Assembly (NCBI RefSeq): GCF_003073045.1
Contig: NC_037593.1
Location: 12,656,735-12,720,734 of the forward strand
Direction of reading: 5' to 3'
Length of the DNA stretch: 64,000 bases
Source of the DNA: Pomacea canaliculata
Lineage: Eukaryota > Mollusca > Gastropoda > Architaenioglossa > Ampullariidae
Both the position numbers and the translations under genes were made by a program. How positions within the stretch are numbered: position 1 is the stretch's first letter; the number at the start of each line of letters is the position of its first letter. Of this stretch, positions 37,176 through 53,291 are shown in pieces. The notes below the pieces were generated by a model. It searched no databases, was not told the DNA's origin, and saw only the letters and a program-made list of their open reading frames with translations.

Positions 37176-37183
37176 TATATATA
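37176..37183 (+). promoter_or_regulatory. TATA box of serine protease E
   Basis: TATATATA lies 61 bases before the ATG. The region from ACGTGTTGGTCATACAAGTG through GGTCGTGCAG to the ATG is a diverged copy of the C/D promoter module. Confidence 0.65.
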
Positions 37184-37236
37184 CCCCGATCTTCCATGGG
37201 CCAGTCAGCAACCAGACAGCCTCGGTCGCCACCAAG

Positions 37237-40200
37237 ATGAAAATCATCGTGCTTCTCCTCGCCTTCGGTAAGACAGGGATTTTTCCTAATGAACACACCT
37301 TTTGGATAAAGAAAGATACATTTTTTTCACCGAACGCAAGAGTTTAAAGACTTAGCGGAAATAAGTAACCTGTAGTAATAACTAGGACCGGATTTCCTGT
37401 GGTCACCAGTTACCTTTGAGTTTTTACTTATCGTTAAACTCGAGGTAAATTAGTCTTAGATGTAACATTACGTATCATCTTATCAATGTCCACTGAAATA
37501 CTTATCGCAACAGTCCAACTGTAGCTTAGTAATGGCGATGACGTTGAAGATCTGACACTTAGGTGAGTTTCCAGGCTTAGTGTAAGTGTTAGCAGGGAGC
37601 GATGGTATATGAGACATGATTGATGGAAAAATTAACTTACCAGTCTACCTACGTTTGAAAGTTTTATCAGTTCATCTAACCTAAACTGTATTCTTCTCTA
37701 GTCTTTGAACGCCGAAGAGGAAAGTAGTCAAAGAGTTAAAATTTGTTTTTGAAGTTCTAGAGAGAAGTGCTGTTCAAATTGAAAAGTAAAACATTTAAAC
37801 ATTTCAAGGGGAAATGAGAAATAAGGGAAGAAAGAAAGAAGTTTTGATGATATAAAAACTAATCAGTTTTACTAAATCTGTTTATCACGGAAGGCAGGTA
37901 ATTATTGTCACTATTATAAACGAATCTTTTGCATTTATATATGTGTATGTTTGTCTGTGTCTGTTTGTGTGCATGCGCGTGCGTGTGCTTGTCATTGTAT
38001 CTTCATCAGCCTGCGCATGCGCAGAGGACGTCGACAACCTGATTGTCGGCGGCAGCGCTGCCACGTATGGCGACCACCCGTACATGTGCTCCTACCAGGT
38101 TCTGAGTGGAGGGTCGTGGTTCCACATCTGCGGCTGCATTCTGTACAACACCCGCTCAGCCCTCACCGCTGCCCACTGCGTTGGCTCCTACACGTAAGAG
38201 TGCTCATTCACTTCCGGTAAAGGAGTCTGCTTGAACGGATACACTCTCCTCCCATGTAATGTCCAGTACTCGACATGATATCCTCCAGTTGTCCCTCCCA
38301 CATCCAAACCTACGTGGCTTTGTATATCCGGGTATTTTCTGTTTTGATGACAGCACCACAAGAGTGCAGCTGGGATCACACGTGCTGTCGAGGACCGACA
38401 CCTACCAGGTGGAGAGAAGCGTCAGCAAGTATACTTCGGTAAGAATGTTCATTCTGCTGTTTCTTTTACTTTTTCAAACCGGCATATTACTTTTCTGCAT
38501 TGGATTGCGTCGTCTAACAATCTTACCAATGCTGTAGTCAATACAGGAGAACTTATCAAGAACGTTTCCTGAACAGTAAGTCTAACAATTATTTCTTTGT
38601 GCAGTTTTTAAACGTCTTTTTTTTTTTTTAAAAAAAAAAAGCTCCCATTAATGTGCAAGACATAAATATGTCAATATTGATAATGAAATAGTATGTAATC
38701 TTTCTTTATTGAGCTCACTGCTTAATATACTTTACAAATTTTACTATTATTAACCTCGCTTCAGTATTATTAGACCTAAAATAATATGTAATATTTTTAA
38801 TGCTTTATTTGCTATATTATCAAATACAAATACTGAATGCAATTTCCACATGTCTACTATAAATGTATATAATAGAAGTGTGTGAAATGGTACGTCACAG
38901 CACCCCAGCTACAGTGGCAGCGCTGCCGGTTACCCCAATGACATCGCCGTCTTGGAGTGGACCTCTCCTGTCACCATGAACAACTACGTCAGAGGCGCCA
39001 CGTTGGACGACGGGTCCGCCAGCTGGGCTGGTCAGAACTGCGAGCTGATTGGCTGGGGCAGACTGACTGGTGAGTGGAGTCTTGTGAGATAGAGAAGGGT
39101 AATACTGGTTAGAAAAAAAGTGCATGAGATCAATTGCAATAGTGTGAAGGCGATCACACTTGATAACGAATGACGGTTTATAGATAGCAGTCAGTCAGGT
39201 GTAAATGTCATACTAACTTTAAGTCGTAAAGAAACTGAAATAACTGACTAGGTTTGACTTATTTAGAATAATCAATCTTGTAACATTGAATACCAAAACA
39301 TTCCTTTTATTTTCAAGTTACAACCCTTAGAAGGTCGCTATGCACATAAACAATACTACAATATGCAATCTGGATCCGCCGATGCTGTCAAGTAACAACT
39401 GATCAGAGAATAGGCATCAAATGAAAAATGAATTTCAACCGTATTTGTTTTCAGCCTGACTTACAAAATCTTACAGAAATATCTCCAAAACAAAAATCGG
39501 AATGCAATGAGAACAGTCGGCGTCATATATATATTATTTTAATAAAGAGTGTAATAATGAAGGATAGGACAGACTGAAGTTTAACTGTAAAATCATTAAA
39601 GTAGTTCATATGACTTCAAGTTCAACGCTTCAATGAAATTCGTGAGGCACGCGAAAACATTTATTAGTCACGGCGAGAGATGTACAGCACAAAGGAGCAT
39701 GATAACAGGAATAAATAACAATATGTCGATGGCACTGTCGTCAGGTGGTGGATCATCCGCTGACACTCTGCAGAAGCTGACCATTGGCAAGATCACCAAC
39801 GCTGACTGCAGCAGCCGCTGGTCAGGTGTCTCTGGTGCCACCATCAACGCCAACCATATCTGCTTCTACACTGGAACTGGCAAGAGTGCCTGCAATGTTA
39901 GTCTGTCCTTTTTGTGCATTTTTAACAAAATTTTGAATAGTTGTAATTTTCAGTTCTTGTTCTTGTTACTTGGTTTCTCTGTGCGGTTTTCTTTACTTGA
40001 TTTTATTCTTCGTTAGTACTGTTGTTTATTGTTTTATAGTTTACATGTTATTTGTTTGTTTTGCTGTCCCTCGTATGCATGTTCTTGTTCTTCGGCTCTA
40101 AGAGCATGCTCCTTAGAAGTGTGAGCATGCGCTTTACAAATTTTGCAGTTATTATTTTTATTCTTAGAGAAAGTAAGAAAATGTTTTAATTCACTTTGCT

Positions 40201-40397
40201 TAATAATGACGTCACATCCTCAAATCCGTTGACAGGGTGACAGTGGCGGCCCCGCTGCCTGCTTCAGGAACGGCTCTCGCGTCATCGTTGGTGTCACCTC
40301 TTGGGGTATTGGAACGTGCAACGGCTCGTACCCGAGTGTATACACCCGCATCTCCAAGTACCGCTCATGGATCACATCCACCGCACCGTCTTCTTAG
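37237..40397 (+). CDS. Serine protease E, chymotrypsin-like S1 family
   Basis: Six exons, 37237-37267, 38010-38193, 38354-38438, 38901-39069, 39745-39896 and 40236-40397, give 260 residues. The signal peptide differs from C and D (MKIIVLLLAFACACA) and comes from different exon 1 and intron 1 DNA, but the propeptide EDVDNL and mature chain from IVGG are nearly identical to C. The triad is H66, D114 and S210, with a Ser189-type pocket (KSACNGDSGG). The exon 5 donor is GTTAGT rather than the GTAAGT of C. Intron 4 carries about 400 bases absent from C. The 3' flank to about 40980 matches C. The P1 residue at activation is Leu, as in C and D. Confidence 0.95.
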
Positions 40398-40980
40398 ACA
40401 GTTGTCATCGCTGGACCGTTTGTGTGGCTGGCAGCTGACCGAAGGCTATGGTCTTCTGAACTCTTTGACTGTCCTTTACAGTTAAGACGAATGGTGGAGG
40501 CCATCCTTTGTGTGGTAACGCTGTTAAGTTTCAGCATGAAATAAAAGAAACACACAAGGTCATTACTTTTGTTTGTTTTTGTATGAGCTCTGAGGCAGTT
40601 GGCGGTGAAAAATCTATCTACCTGTGGAAAAGTGGTGTCTCTTTTCCTAAACAGCTTTAGCCTCTTTGTACACGTCCTTACTACGAAGGACGATATCTCC
40701 AAGCAGTGCAAGCAAAATGTTTTAACATTTTAATGCATTTTCTCACTGCTTGGAATCTCCTGACGATTTTAGTTATGTTCTTGATTACTGATCGATCGAT
40801 TATGCTTTTGATAAATGACTACAATCATGATCGGAACTGGTCTGAGAACAGAAAAGCATCTTCCGTACACCAACCCTGGCATTCCATTAACCTATATATG
40901 TATGTGTCATTATTTATGAGGCGCTATCAGCTTGTCAGTAAGACTGTGACATGGCGCTGTTTGGCAGCTTTATCTATCCG
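38901..40980 (+). repeat. Duplicated segment, second copy (matches 25372-27100)
   Basis: This is the protease E partner of the segment described for protease C: exon 4 through the 3' flank, ending near GGCGCTGTTTGGCAGCTTT. Beyond this the two loci no longer match. Confidence 0.75.
40540..40545 (+). terminator. Polyadenylation signal AATAAA, protease E
   Basis: It lies 143 bases after the stop, exactly the spacing seen in protease C. Confidence 0.65.
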
Positions 40981-41071
40981 TGTTCTGCCTATTTATATAA
41001 ATGCACGAAGGGAAGAGAACGCCTGCATCTGTTTTATATGCTTCAAAGCATAAAAGTTGGCCTGAGAAAGG

Positions 41072-41172
41072 ATGCACACTCGCAAAGTTGAATATATATG
41101 GTTGAGATAAAAGCTGATATTCTAAACATATCGGCCATAAAAGTGCTGGACAGGATGTTCTACGACAATAGG
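41072..41172 (+). promoter_or_regulatory. Conserved upstream block of EndoU-like gene F (partner at 48292-48392)
   Basis: The block GTTGAATATATATG, then TGAGATAAAAG, TGATATT and AACATATC is shared with the upstream region of gene G, at about 1.1 kb (F) and 0.45 kb (G) before the ATG. DNA between block and promoter has diverged and changed length. It may be a retained control element or just a remnant of the duplication. Confidence 0.4.
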
Positions 41173-41684
41173 TTTTTATGTGTATACTTTATTCAAGAAA
41201 GAAGCGCGACTCTCAGATGCTTTGATTGAAACAAAAGTAGAGCGGCTTTGTCGGGTTGTAATTTAAAAGAAAGCTTTCATGGCTAGCGATGGCTTTCTAG
41301 TAATCATGGAAACCAGAAAATGGTTCTGATCGTACAAGGAAGATCGGCAAAAGACAAAATGTCCAACTCTGCAAAATGAAAGGCAAGGCTGGGAATCTCT
41401 TAGTTTGAATGTTAAACGGTAGGTGAGGTAAAAGGATCTCTATAGGTTTATCTATCATCTAATTGAGTGGAGTAAGTCAGTGATGGTATGTGTGTAGTTA
41501 TTTTTTTTTTTGGGAGGGGGGTTTGTGGGGAGGGGGACTGAGACAGGGAGATATGCGTTTGTACATGACAACCATCTCTAGACCAACACCTTACATTAGA
41601 TTGATATACTTTTCTGTGCACTCACCTGTCTCTCAGTGCGTATACACCTCGGTAGTCTCTGTTTTTCTAACACTTAAAACACGT

Positions 41685-41795
<111 letters not shown>

Positions 41796-42142
41796 AAGAT
41801 AATAACATGGAAAGAACCAGCATTGGTCATCTACACGTTGCTATGGCAACATCTTCAGACTCAGATTCAAGAACAACTGAGTACAGTCTTTTACCTTTTA
41901 CCTTTTACCTTTTCCAAAGTATGAAACACGCACTAGGCCCCTTCTTTGTCATTTCGTAACTGATAAAAAAAATAAAAACGAAGTCAGAAATGTAATAACA
42001 GGGGAAAAGGGCACTCCTCCAAAACCCCATTTCTTTCTCTCCTGTCCTTGGCGGCCTGACCATGAGTGACACACGAATGTATAAGATAACCACTCCGCTC
42101 CATGCACTGATATGTCGAGTAGTATACAGGAGAAATCTCCGC

Positions 42143-42150
42143 TATAAAAG
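42143..42150 (+). promoter_or_regulatory. TATA box of EndoU-like gene F
   Basis: TATAAAAG lies 60 bases before the nearby SMB-EndoU ATG. The region up to CAGTCGCCATGTTTG is conserved with gene G (GCCACAGCC, GTCGCCATGTTTGTT). Confidence 0.7.
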
Positions 42151-42209
42151 TCGCCATCAGGTTCTGTCAGTCTCTTGCCCGCCACAGCCTCCGTGACTCT
42201 GCAGTCGCC

Positions 42210-45835
<3,626 letters not shown>

Positions 45836-48680
45836 AGCCTCGGTCTGTGGTTACGGGTTCAAGTCTAACATGAACGAGAAAAAAACTTATATGGAGTTTA
45901 CTATGATAGAAAGCGTAGAAAAATTGAGTTTGAATGAAAAATTAGTGATTTGTGTATTTTGTGCCTGGTTGATTTCTTCCTTAATTTATTTGTGTGTGTG
46001 CGTGTGTGTGAGGGGGTGTGTGGGATGTGAGTTATTTTGTAGAGCTTTGTGTCTGTGAATCTGTGTGTGCTGGTATGTGTCTGGATGTTTTGTACTTGTG
46101 TCTATGTGCTTCCGTTTGTGTATGCGAAGAAACATTCTCGCCACTGCCTATTTGGCCTGTGAAGAAAAGAACTGCAAATGATTTACTTCTCTACAATCTA
46201 ACTGATGTGGACATGTCAATTGACTCCATTCTTACAATCTTTTAATTCTCTTCTTTTTCTTTTTCCAAAACCTCTGTCGAAGCACATGATTTCTAAGCAT
46301 TTCATAGAGCTTAGGCTGCTTTTCTGCATCACCGGGACACATAACAAAAAATCAGTTCAACTGTTATATAACTAATCACTCGGCAACAATTGTTTGTGTG
46401 TGTGTGGTAAAATAATGTCAAGCAGCAATTACTTCTCCACTTCCATTCTGTTTTTCCTTAGACTTAAGTGACAATATTTTGACAAAAAATGTTACAGAAG
46501 AAATACAAATAATAATAATATTAATGTCAGCTGTAAACAGTTCAGTACTTTTCCCAACGCCTGACTCACCGTGCTTAAAAACACAAAGATACAAACTCTG
46601 TTGCTTTTTCTGTGAGTTTACTGGAGTCCAAGTGTTAGAAAACAGGATACAGGAGACATTAAATACCATCCCCATATCATTAGAAGCTGAACTAATATTC
46701 ATTCGAAGCCCACCAGCTCTAGTGCAACATAATTTAAATCGAAAAAGCGCAGAGCGATACAGACGATACAGATTACGACCAGCAGCGTACGTGAGTCTAG
46801 GTGGAAGTCGTAATAAACATTGGTCTAAGGGACTTCACTCTAGCGAAATTTAAATAACGCAGACGACATTAGCTGACATGGCGACAGAAGGAAGCTGCCA
46901 AGTGTGAATAAAGAATTTAAGAAGTCAGCGACTAAGAAAAAATTCTTTGCCTAGCCAAGGTAACATTCGTAAACTTATTAATTATTTATTTTATTGTACT
47001 CCTATGTTTTATTTTTGGCTTTGTTATCGTTTTAACGTGTGGTGAAATCTGTGAATCGATAAGACTTGTAGTTGGCTGTTAGCTTGTGCGTGAGATTTTT
47101 CCCCGTCAATTAACCGGTCCCCAACTGCCTTCAGCGGAGACTACGCAAGTAGTCAGTCGTAGGCTCATCGAAAGATACCTGTGGAATCTCTAAATATCAG
47201 GTGCTAAGGTGTTCCCCCAGCGGACTGCTTTCAGCGAGAAAAGATTCAGGGTGGAAGGATATTCATCGGGCGCAAACGCAATGTAAGGGGGAAGTAACCA
47301 TAGTTTGTTGATTTCCTCCGCGTGTTGAACCACCGACCTGTGAATCACTTTAGTAGTAATTGTAAATAAAATAACATACGGACCGAGTTCTTTATGTTTT
47401 AATGTTATTTGCTCACTTGTAGGGAAGATTTTTATATATTTATATTATATTTGATAAATAGCATGTTTTGCTCGGACCGTTTTCAGTAACAATATAACAA
47501 GCAAGGAAGGAACTATGAAAACAAAGAAGTGTTAAGTTGGTATTAGACTAGGACAACTTTCAATATATTTACGGGAAACTCACTGACAGATATTTATGTG
47601 GAATGAAAGCACTCGTGCTTAAGTGTGCCTTGACGTAGTGTTGGGTTCTGAAACAAAATACACAATGGCACGAAGATTATCATTTTAAAAGAAAGAACCA
47701 GAACGATGACATAATGTAACCAAGTGCAACTTGTCCAGTTAATCAGTCAGGAAGTACATTTACCGCCCTTAATTGAAGTAAACTTCAATTACAGTTTTAG
47801 AATATCGATTATATGCGATGACAACGCATCAGCAGAAGTGGTAGGTCTATAGGTCTTGGAGAAAGAAACGCACGTTATCTTCACTCATCTATCACTCATG
47901 CAAGACAGATAAACAAGCAAGTTTTTTTTAGGACCCACATAGAAACCAGATGGCTTGCCTGCTTTCCTCCTTTCCAAAGTGTCATCATATGAATATTTTT
48001 GAACAAATGTACTGCTTTTCTATTTTTTCTATTTTTTTAATGGAACTATAGATGTGTAGAGATTTTTTTAATAATGCTGAGAGATGTAAGTGTCCGCGTA
48101 AGTAGTTTATGTTTTTTACAGTCTGTGTTCATGCTTTACACAAAGGGATGTTACCGTTGGCAAACACAATATGGTGAAAAAGAATAACAGATATTGTGTA
48201 TTTGTAGACAGATGCGTGCCCGTACGTCTTCATGCACTGTACAAAGCAAGGTCATATCTTTGTTTGTATATAAAGGTGTGTCTTAGAAGCAATGCACATT
48301 CGTAGTTGAATATATATGTCTGAGATAAAAGATGATATTTTTAACATATCAAGCTAAAAACTTATTGACATGGTAGAATATAATAATAGATTTACTACTT
48401 CGTGAAGGCACACGGCACTCACGCAGGTGCTTCTATTGTAAGAACGAAACGGTTTTTTCTCTCACACACACATGCACACACATACAGCTTCAACCACTTG
48501 CAATTGTATTTTTACATCACTACTGAATCACAAGGCATTACGCAACCATAGGTGGTAAGCTCATCAGCGTAGTCAGGTAGATAAGTATGAACACTCATGT
48601 CTGTCTGAAAGTATTTCCACACGGTCACGCTCAGTAACAAACAAGGACGGTCGCCTATATTTTTGAGCAGTATACAGCAA
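45836..48680. other. 3' UTR of gene F and spacer before gene G
   Basis: It starts with GT-rich DNA near 45990-46120. AATAAA at 46906-46911 is the first canonical signal; ATTAAA near 46654 is an alternative. A 124-codon frame at 46479-46853 has no recognisable domain or splice partner. The part at 47090-47300 is less AT-rich and may be repeat DNA. No gene is called here. Confidence 0.4.
48292..48392 (+). promoter_or_regulatory. Conserved upstream block of EndoU-like gene G (partner at 41072-41172)
   Basis: See the block at 41072-41172: the two share GTTGAATATATATG, TGAGATAAAAG and AACATATC in the same order. Here it lies about 0.45 kb before the ATG. Confidence 0.4.
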
Positions 48681-48687
48681 GTCCACT

Positions 48688-48695
48688 ATAAAAGC
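48688..48695 (+). promoter_or_regulatory. TATA box of EndoU-like gene G
   Basis: TATAAAAG lies 59 bases before the ATG. The sequence around it (GTATACAG upstream, CCGCCACAGCC and GTCGCCATG downstream) matches gene F. Confidence 0.7.
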
Positions 48696-48753
48696 CACTG
48701 TCAGTCTCTGTCCGATCGTGTCCGCCACAGCCCCCCGGGACGTTGAAGTCGCC

Positions 48754-51700
48754 ATGTTTGTTGTCCCAGTCGCCTTTTTCCTGACATTTGCACTCGCCGC
48801 TGGCGACCCGAACAGTGAGCACTTTTTCCGTTTCTCACAAGTTTGAGTGTTTTACTGCAAAGTTTCTACAGCTGCTGCTCCTAAGCCTAACCTAAGTTTT
48901 TGTTGTTTTTTTTTTTTAGCGTAGAATTTTGCGTGGTTCCTTGAAAGTTTTGAAAATAGTCTAGAATTATGGGTTCTACTTGTATGCGCGTGCAAGTGCA
49001 TGATCGAATAAGTCCGTACACACACCTAGGCATGCGCATCATTATTTGTGTATTTGTGGATACATATCAGTAGACGCTTGTAGACCTACGTTTTTTTAAC
49101 TGTTCCTTCTCTTTTTCCATGTCCTTATATTCAAGTCTGATTGTAAGTAAACTTGATGGACACACTTGTGACGTCAGTATGCGTTTGTATCGCAGGCTGC
49201 CAGGGCAGGTGTTTCGCCAAACTGAACATCTCCCAGCCCTGCCAATGCAACACCTACTGTGAACGCTATGAGGACTGCTGTTCGGACTTCTTCAACCTTT
49301 GCCGAGGTGAGCTGTTATTACTTTTAGGGTGTTAAAGACATATCAAATAGTTGTTTGATGTTCCTGTTAAACTAATATAAAATTTTGTATGAGCTAGCGA
49401 TCTCTCTACTACTTTAAAGCAGTTTCCTTCAATCCTTATATCTTTTATATCGTTCTCTCGTCTTCTCTCGATAAAGGTATCTAACCAGCTGCTAGCCTAC
49501 CTTATAACCCACCTGCTCATTATTAGCCTACGAATCTATGTTTGCACTACACATCACTGTCGACTATGGATTAGATGCTAATTAAACATAAAGCATGCGC
49601 ACAATTATAACAGGTGTGCAAGTTATATATACATACGTGTCTTCACATGCATAAAAAATGTATGATTCTCTGACAACTGTCAGCACCTGGTAGATCCAAC
49701 ACACATCGACAGACACAGATACTGACAAATATACTTAGATACCAAAAGGGACCAGTCAACTTTAATTTAATGATTCCTCAGGCCTAGAAAACTGCCACCC
49801 GATATCGGCTGCTGCTCTGGCCCAGGCGGCTCAGGATATCTACGACGCTGACAAAAACCGAGTTGACGGGTCCAAATACAGGATCAACTACCAATTGCGA
49901 TATACTGCTGGGGTGGACAGTCCAAATAAGTATGTATCTGTCTCTGTCTCTCGTTCAAAAACTCGGTGGATGGCCATGTACACTTCTCAGCATTCCTTTT
50001 AACTTAATAACGGCCCACCCCAAGTTGCGTAACCATCTTTGATGTTTCTATGATTGGACTTATGTTCCATGATGGCCTCCTCCAGCTGATCCTCTAAAGA
50101 GGTCGTTACTGCTTCTTCCACACCACACCTAAAAACTGAATTTTCTGTTTGACTCAGTTTTGTCGTGGAAGAGATTGATATTATTTTGTTGTGTGGTAAT
50201 ATCCGGGCTTATGATTCTGTTGTGTTGTGAAGGTGAGAAAAGTCTTATCGAGCCTCACGTAAGCTTCAAAATGCAACGTCGAATCTTACTACATGTTTAG
50301 TGTGTACTACATGCACAATTATGTAAAACTAGTTTGGCTATTTGATGACATGTCAATATCCATTTCATTTCGATATTTCCCCCTCTTTTTCTGCAGATTT
50401 TTTGAGAGTTTTGACGAAACCGTTTTACAGGGCCCCACATTCAGGGCCCTCTCAGACCTGGAAGACAATTATGAGGAAAATGTAAGAAATAAATTAGTGT
50501 AAAGATTATCTTCCAGCAAACATATCCATGTACCCGGTGTGTGTGTCCACACTTTTCCTGCACGTCTGAGCACATTGCCAGTACCAGTATACAGTCAAAG
50601 CCGAACGTACAAAAAGGGCGGCCATCGAGAAATAAGACTAATTTTAGGCGTATGCTATCAGCCCTATAGATCGAACATTTCTAAAACTATGATGGGAAAA
50701 TAAATGTTATACACACGCAAAAAGTAGGTGGTTAAAAAAGCATGTGTATGTGTGCATATGGCTGTGTGTGTGATTATGTGTTTTGAAACATGCATACCAT
50801 TTATTATCGCAGGTTCTTGTACCCGAGACCTACACTGATGGCGAATGGGCAGAGGTCCAAACGTTCATTAACAATTTGATTGAGTCGGACCCCATGAAGA
50901 CTGTACTATCGTTTCTCTCTCAGCGGGGTAAGCTGTCACTAAGTGCATGTGCATGGGAGTTGTACTAGAACTAGGGGTTACTAAGTATATCCGAGTTGAG
51001 CTATAGTTCTTAGTGACGTGAGGTTAGCTGTCACTAGGTGCTGGTGGGAAATGTAATTAAATACTGATGTCGTATTGTACAGCTCTCTTTAAACAATGTT
51101 CAGTGGAAACACCAGAGCCTTACTTTATGAAATATTAGCTAATAGTCGGGTGATAGATTCGCTCAGTTTCGTGACAAGCATCGGCTAGCTTTCATAGAAC
51201 GTATTAGTTTATTATCGCTGGGAACAACTGGCTTTCAGGTTCATTGGACTTCTGGTCCCAACTTAAACAGAGATAATCATTAATCTCTTGAAGCAGTAAA
51301 TAACACTCCTGCCTAATAGTGAAAAAAAAATTGTGGTCATGTTCTCAGCACACTGTCGAATCCAGTATGCACACAAAGCACGTTTAAACTAAACCTGTTC
51401 TTTTCTGTTACTCTATACCTAATGACGTCACTGTGGGCTGTTTTAATGTACCTGCTGTCTCTCGTGTCTTCACTGCCCCGTCTTTAGTATTTTGTTCAAA
51501 TTGAAGCCCATCCTTCCCATTCTTCTAAGTACTTTTCACGTCTTTTTTTTTATCTAACGCGCAAAGCATTGTCGCTTGTAATCTATCTCAGTTTGTCTTT
51601 GTTGTCATGTTGTTGTCGTCTGTTCATCTGTCTTTATTATCGTATGGTGCGACGTATTCTTATAGTTGTGTACTCATTTCTGTTGCTGTCTAATCACCTG

Positions 51701-53291
51701 TCTCTGTTGTTACTCAGGTAGGCTTTTTTCTTTCTAAACATGAACCTTTCGCTGAAGCTTTGACCGCAGTTCCAATCACACTTTTTAAGTGGCTTACTCT
51801 TTTGTTTTTCCCAGGATGCATCACAAACAGTGATGAAGCAATGAAGACCCTTATTGAGGAGTTGTGGTTTAACTTATACCCCCGTACGAACGCCTCCAAC
51901 GCTGTGAACGACAGCTCTGGTTTTGAGCACGTTTTCCTGGGAGAACTTAGAAACCACACAGTCCTGGGGCTCAACAACTGGCTGGAGTATTACAAAGAAG
52001 AGAAGAGTGGCAATATTAACTATCTCGGCTGGATAGACCACATGGTGGTTAGTAGCCTTCGTATACGAGTACTTAGTTAACGATAATTTGCAAATGAGTG
52101 GGTTGTTCCTCTTAGAATACTGAACAACGACTTGACAAAGCGATCTGACTAAAAAATACATCTTGGAGAGTTAAACCAAAAAGGAGAACCGACTAAAGTC
52201 AAATGTCCTTAGACGTACCTTCTTGTGCAGTACAGCTGTCTAAACCACTTTAACCAACTAATGACCAATGACAAAAAAATAAGTTCATAGACTCAGCATA
52301 AGTGTCTAAAACCATTTCAACTACTTGGTACAAGACAAAAAAAAATTAATAAAATAAAAAAATAAAATCAAACAAAGCCAACATAACCCAACCCAACCAA
52401 TCCCAGCACAACGTAGAAGACACAAAAACAGAACGAAAGGAATTGTCATACAATGAGAACGAATTAGTATTGAATAATGCGGATAACTAGTTACAAAGGT
52501 GACTTGAGCCTAACAGAGAAGCTAAAGATGTTTATTAGGAAGGAACCCTTACCCAATAAAAATGAAACCAAAGTATAGGCATGGGACCTGTTCAAACAGT
52601 GAATTGCGACAATGCAAAAAGACAGCTTTCATTTTTCTTCCTTGTGACGATCAGTCAGAACGATTGAGAGCAGATAGTTTAAAATACCAAAGAAAACAAT
52701 AGTATAGATCATAGCTGACAGTCAAAGATGCCATTGACTAGCTGGAGGATTGCTCTGTATGGCTGCCTCAGCTTGTTGTTCCCAGTTTTCTTTTTTAGAC
52801 CAGTCTCTGACAGTCTTTTCCATGGAGCATCCCTTAAACTTTCATTATTTTGACAATCTGCATGCAAATCTAAAGAAAGGGATAAACTTCATAAAGCGAC
52901 CCGATTGTTTGCATAATATAAAAGATGTCAAATATATTCAGAATTTTTCAGTGAGCGGAAAAGGGTCATTTAAGGATTATGTGAGCTTGGAGCTAGTTCC
53001 AGGGACATTCATTTTGCTTTTTCTATTCAGGATCCAAACATCGTGTCTATCAGTTTTGCGTGGAAGGGGGCCGTAGCTCCGATTCGCTCGTTTTTCGTGG
53101 GGACGAGCCCGGAGTTCGACATGGCGGTGGCCACTCTGTGTGCTGTAGCACGAACCGACCAAGTGTGTCCTTTGACCATCAACGGCAAGTCCTTCACCTA
53201 CCAGACATACGACGTTCGGCACAAGCTGCAGCTGCAGATCGCCGCTGCCTATCCCATAGTTCCCCCTCACTCGGCGGAAATCGTGGGATGA
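48754..53291 (+). CDS. Somatomedin-B/EndoU-domain secreted protein G (probable pseudoenzyme)
   Basis: Seven exons, 48754-48814, 49196-49306, 49782-49929, 50397-50481, 50813-50927, 51815-52047 and 53031-53291, give 337 residues, with the same phases as gene F. The signal peptide is MFVVPVAFFLTFALAAG. The somatomedin-B domain (CQGRCFAKLN, CQCNTYC, CCSDFFNLC) is followed by the EndoU domain. GFEHVFLGE keeps the first catalytic His and both Glu; GLNNWLEYY has Asn for the second His; WKGAVAPIRSFF has Ala at the catalytic Lys position (the nearby Lys is four residues too early). The exon 6 donor is GTTAGT. The C-terminus is shorter than in F and H (HSAEIVG) and lacks their NAT sequon. It is the closest relative of gene F by coding sequence and promoter. 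Confidence 0.93.

Noticed and set aside
24509-38220. A second frame conserved in exon 2 of proteases C, D and E (RRGRRQPDCRRQRCHVWRP), as a possible overprinted gene
   Set aside because: It is the +1 shadow of a GC-rich, nearly identical exon. Its conservation follows from the identity of the three copies, and it runs across the splice donor into intron.
46479-46853. A 124-codon + strand frame between genes F and G
   Set aside because: Its composition is unremarkable, it opens in AT-rich repeat-like DNA and no domain or splice partner is visible.
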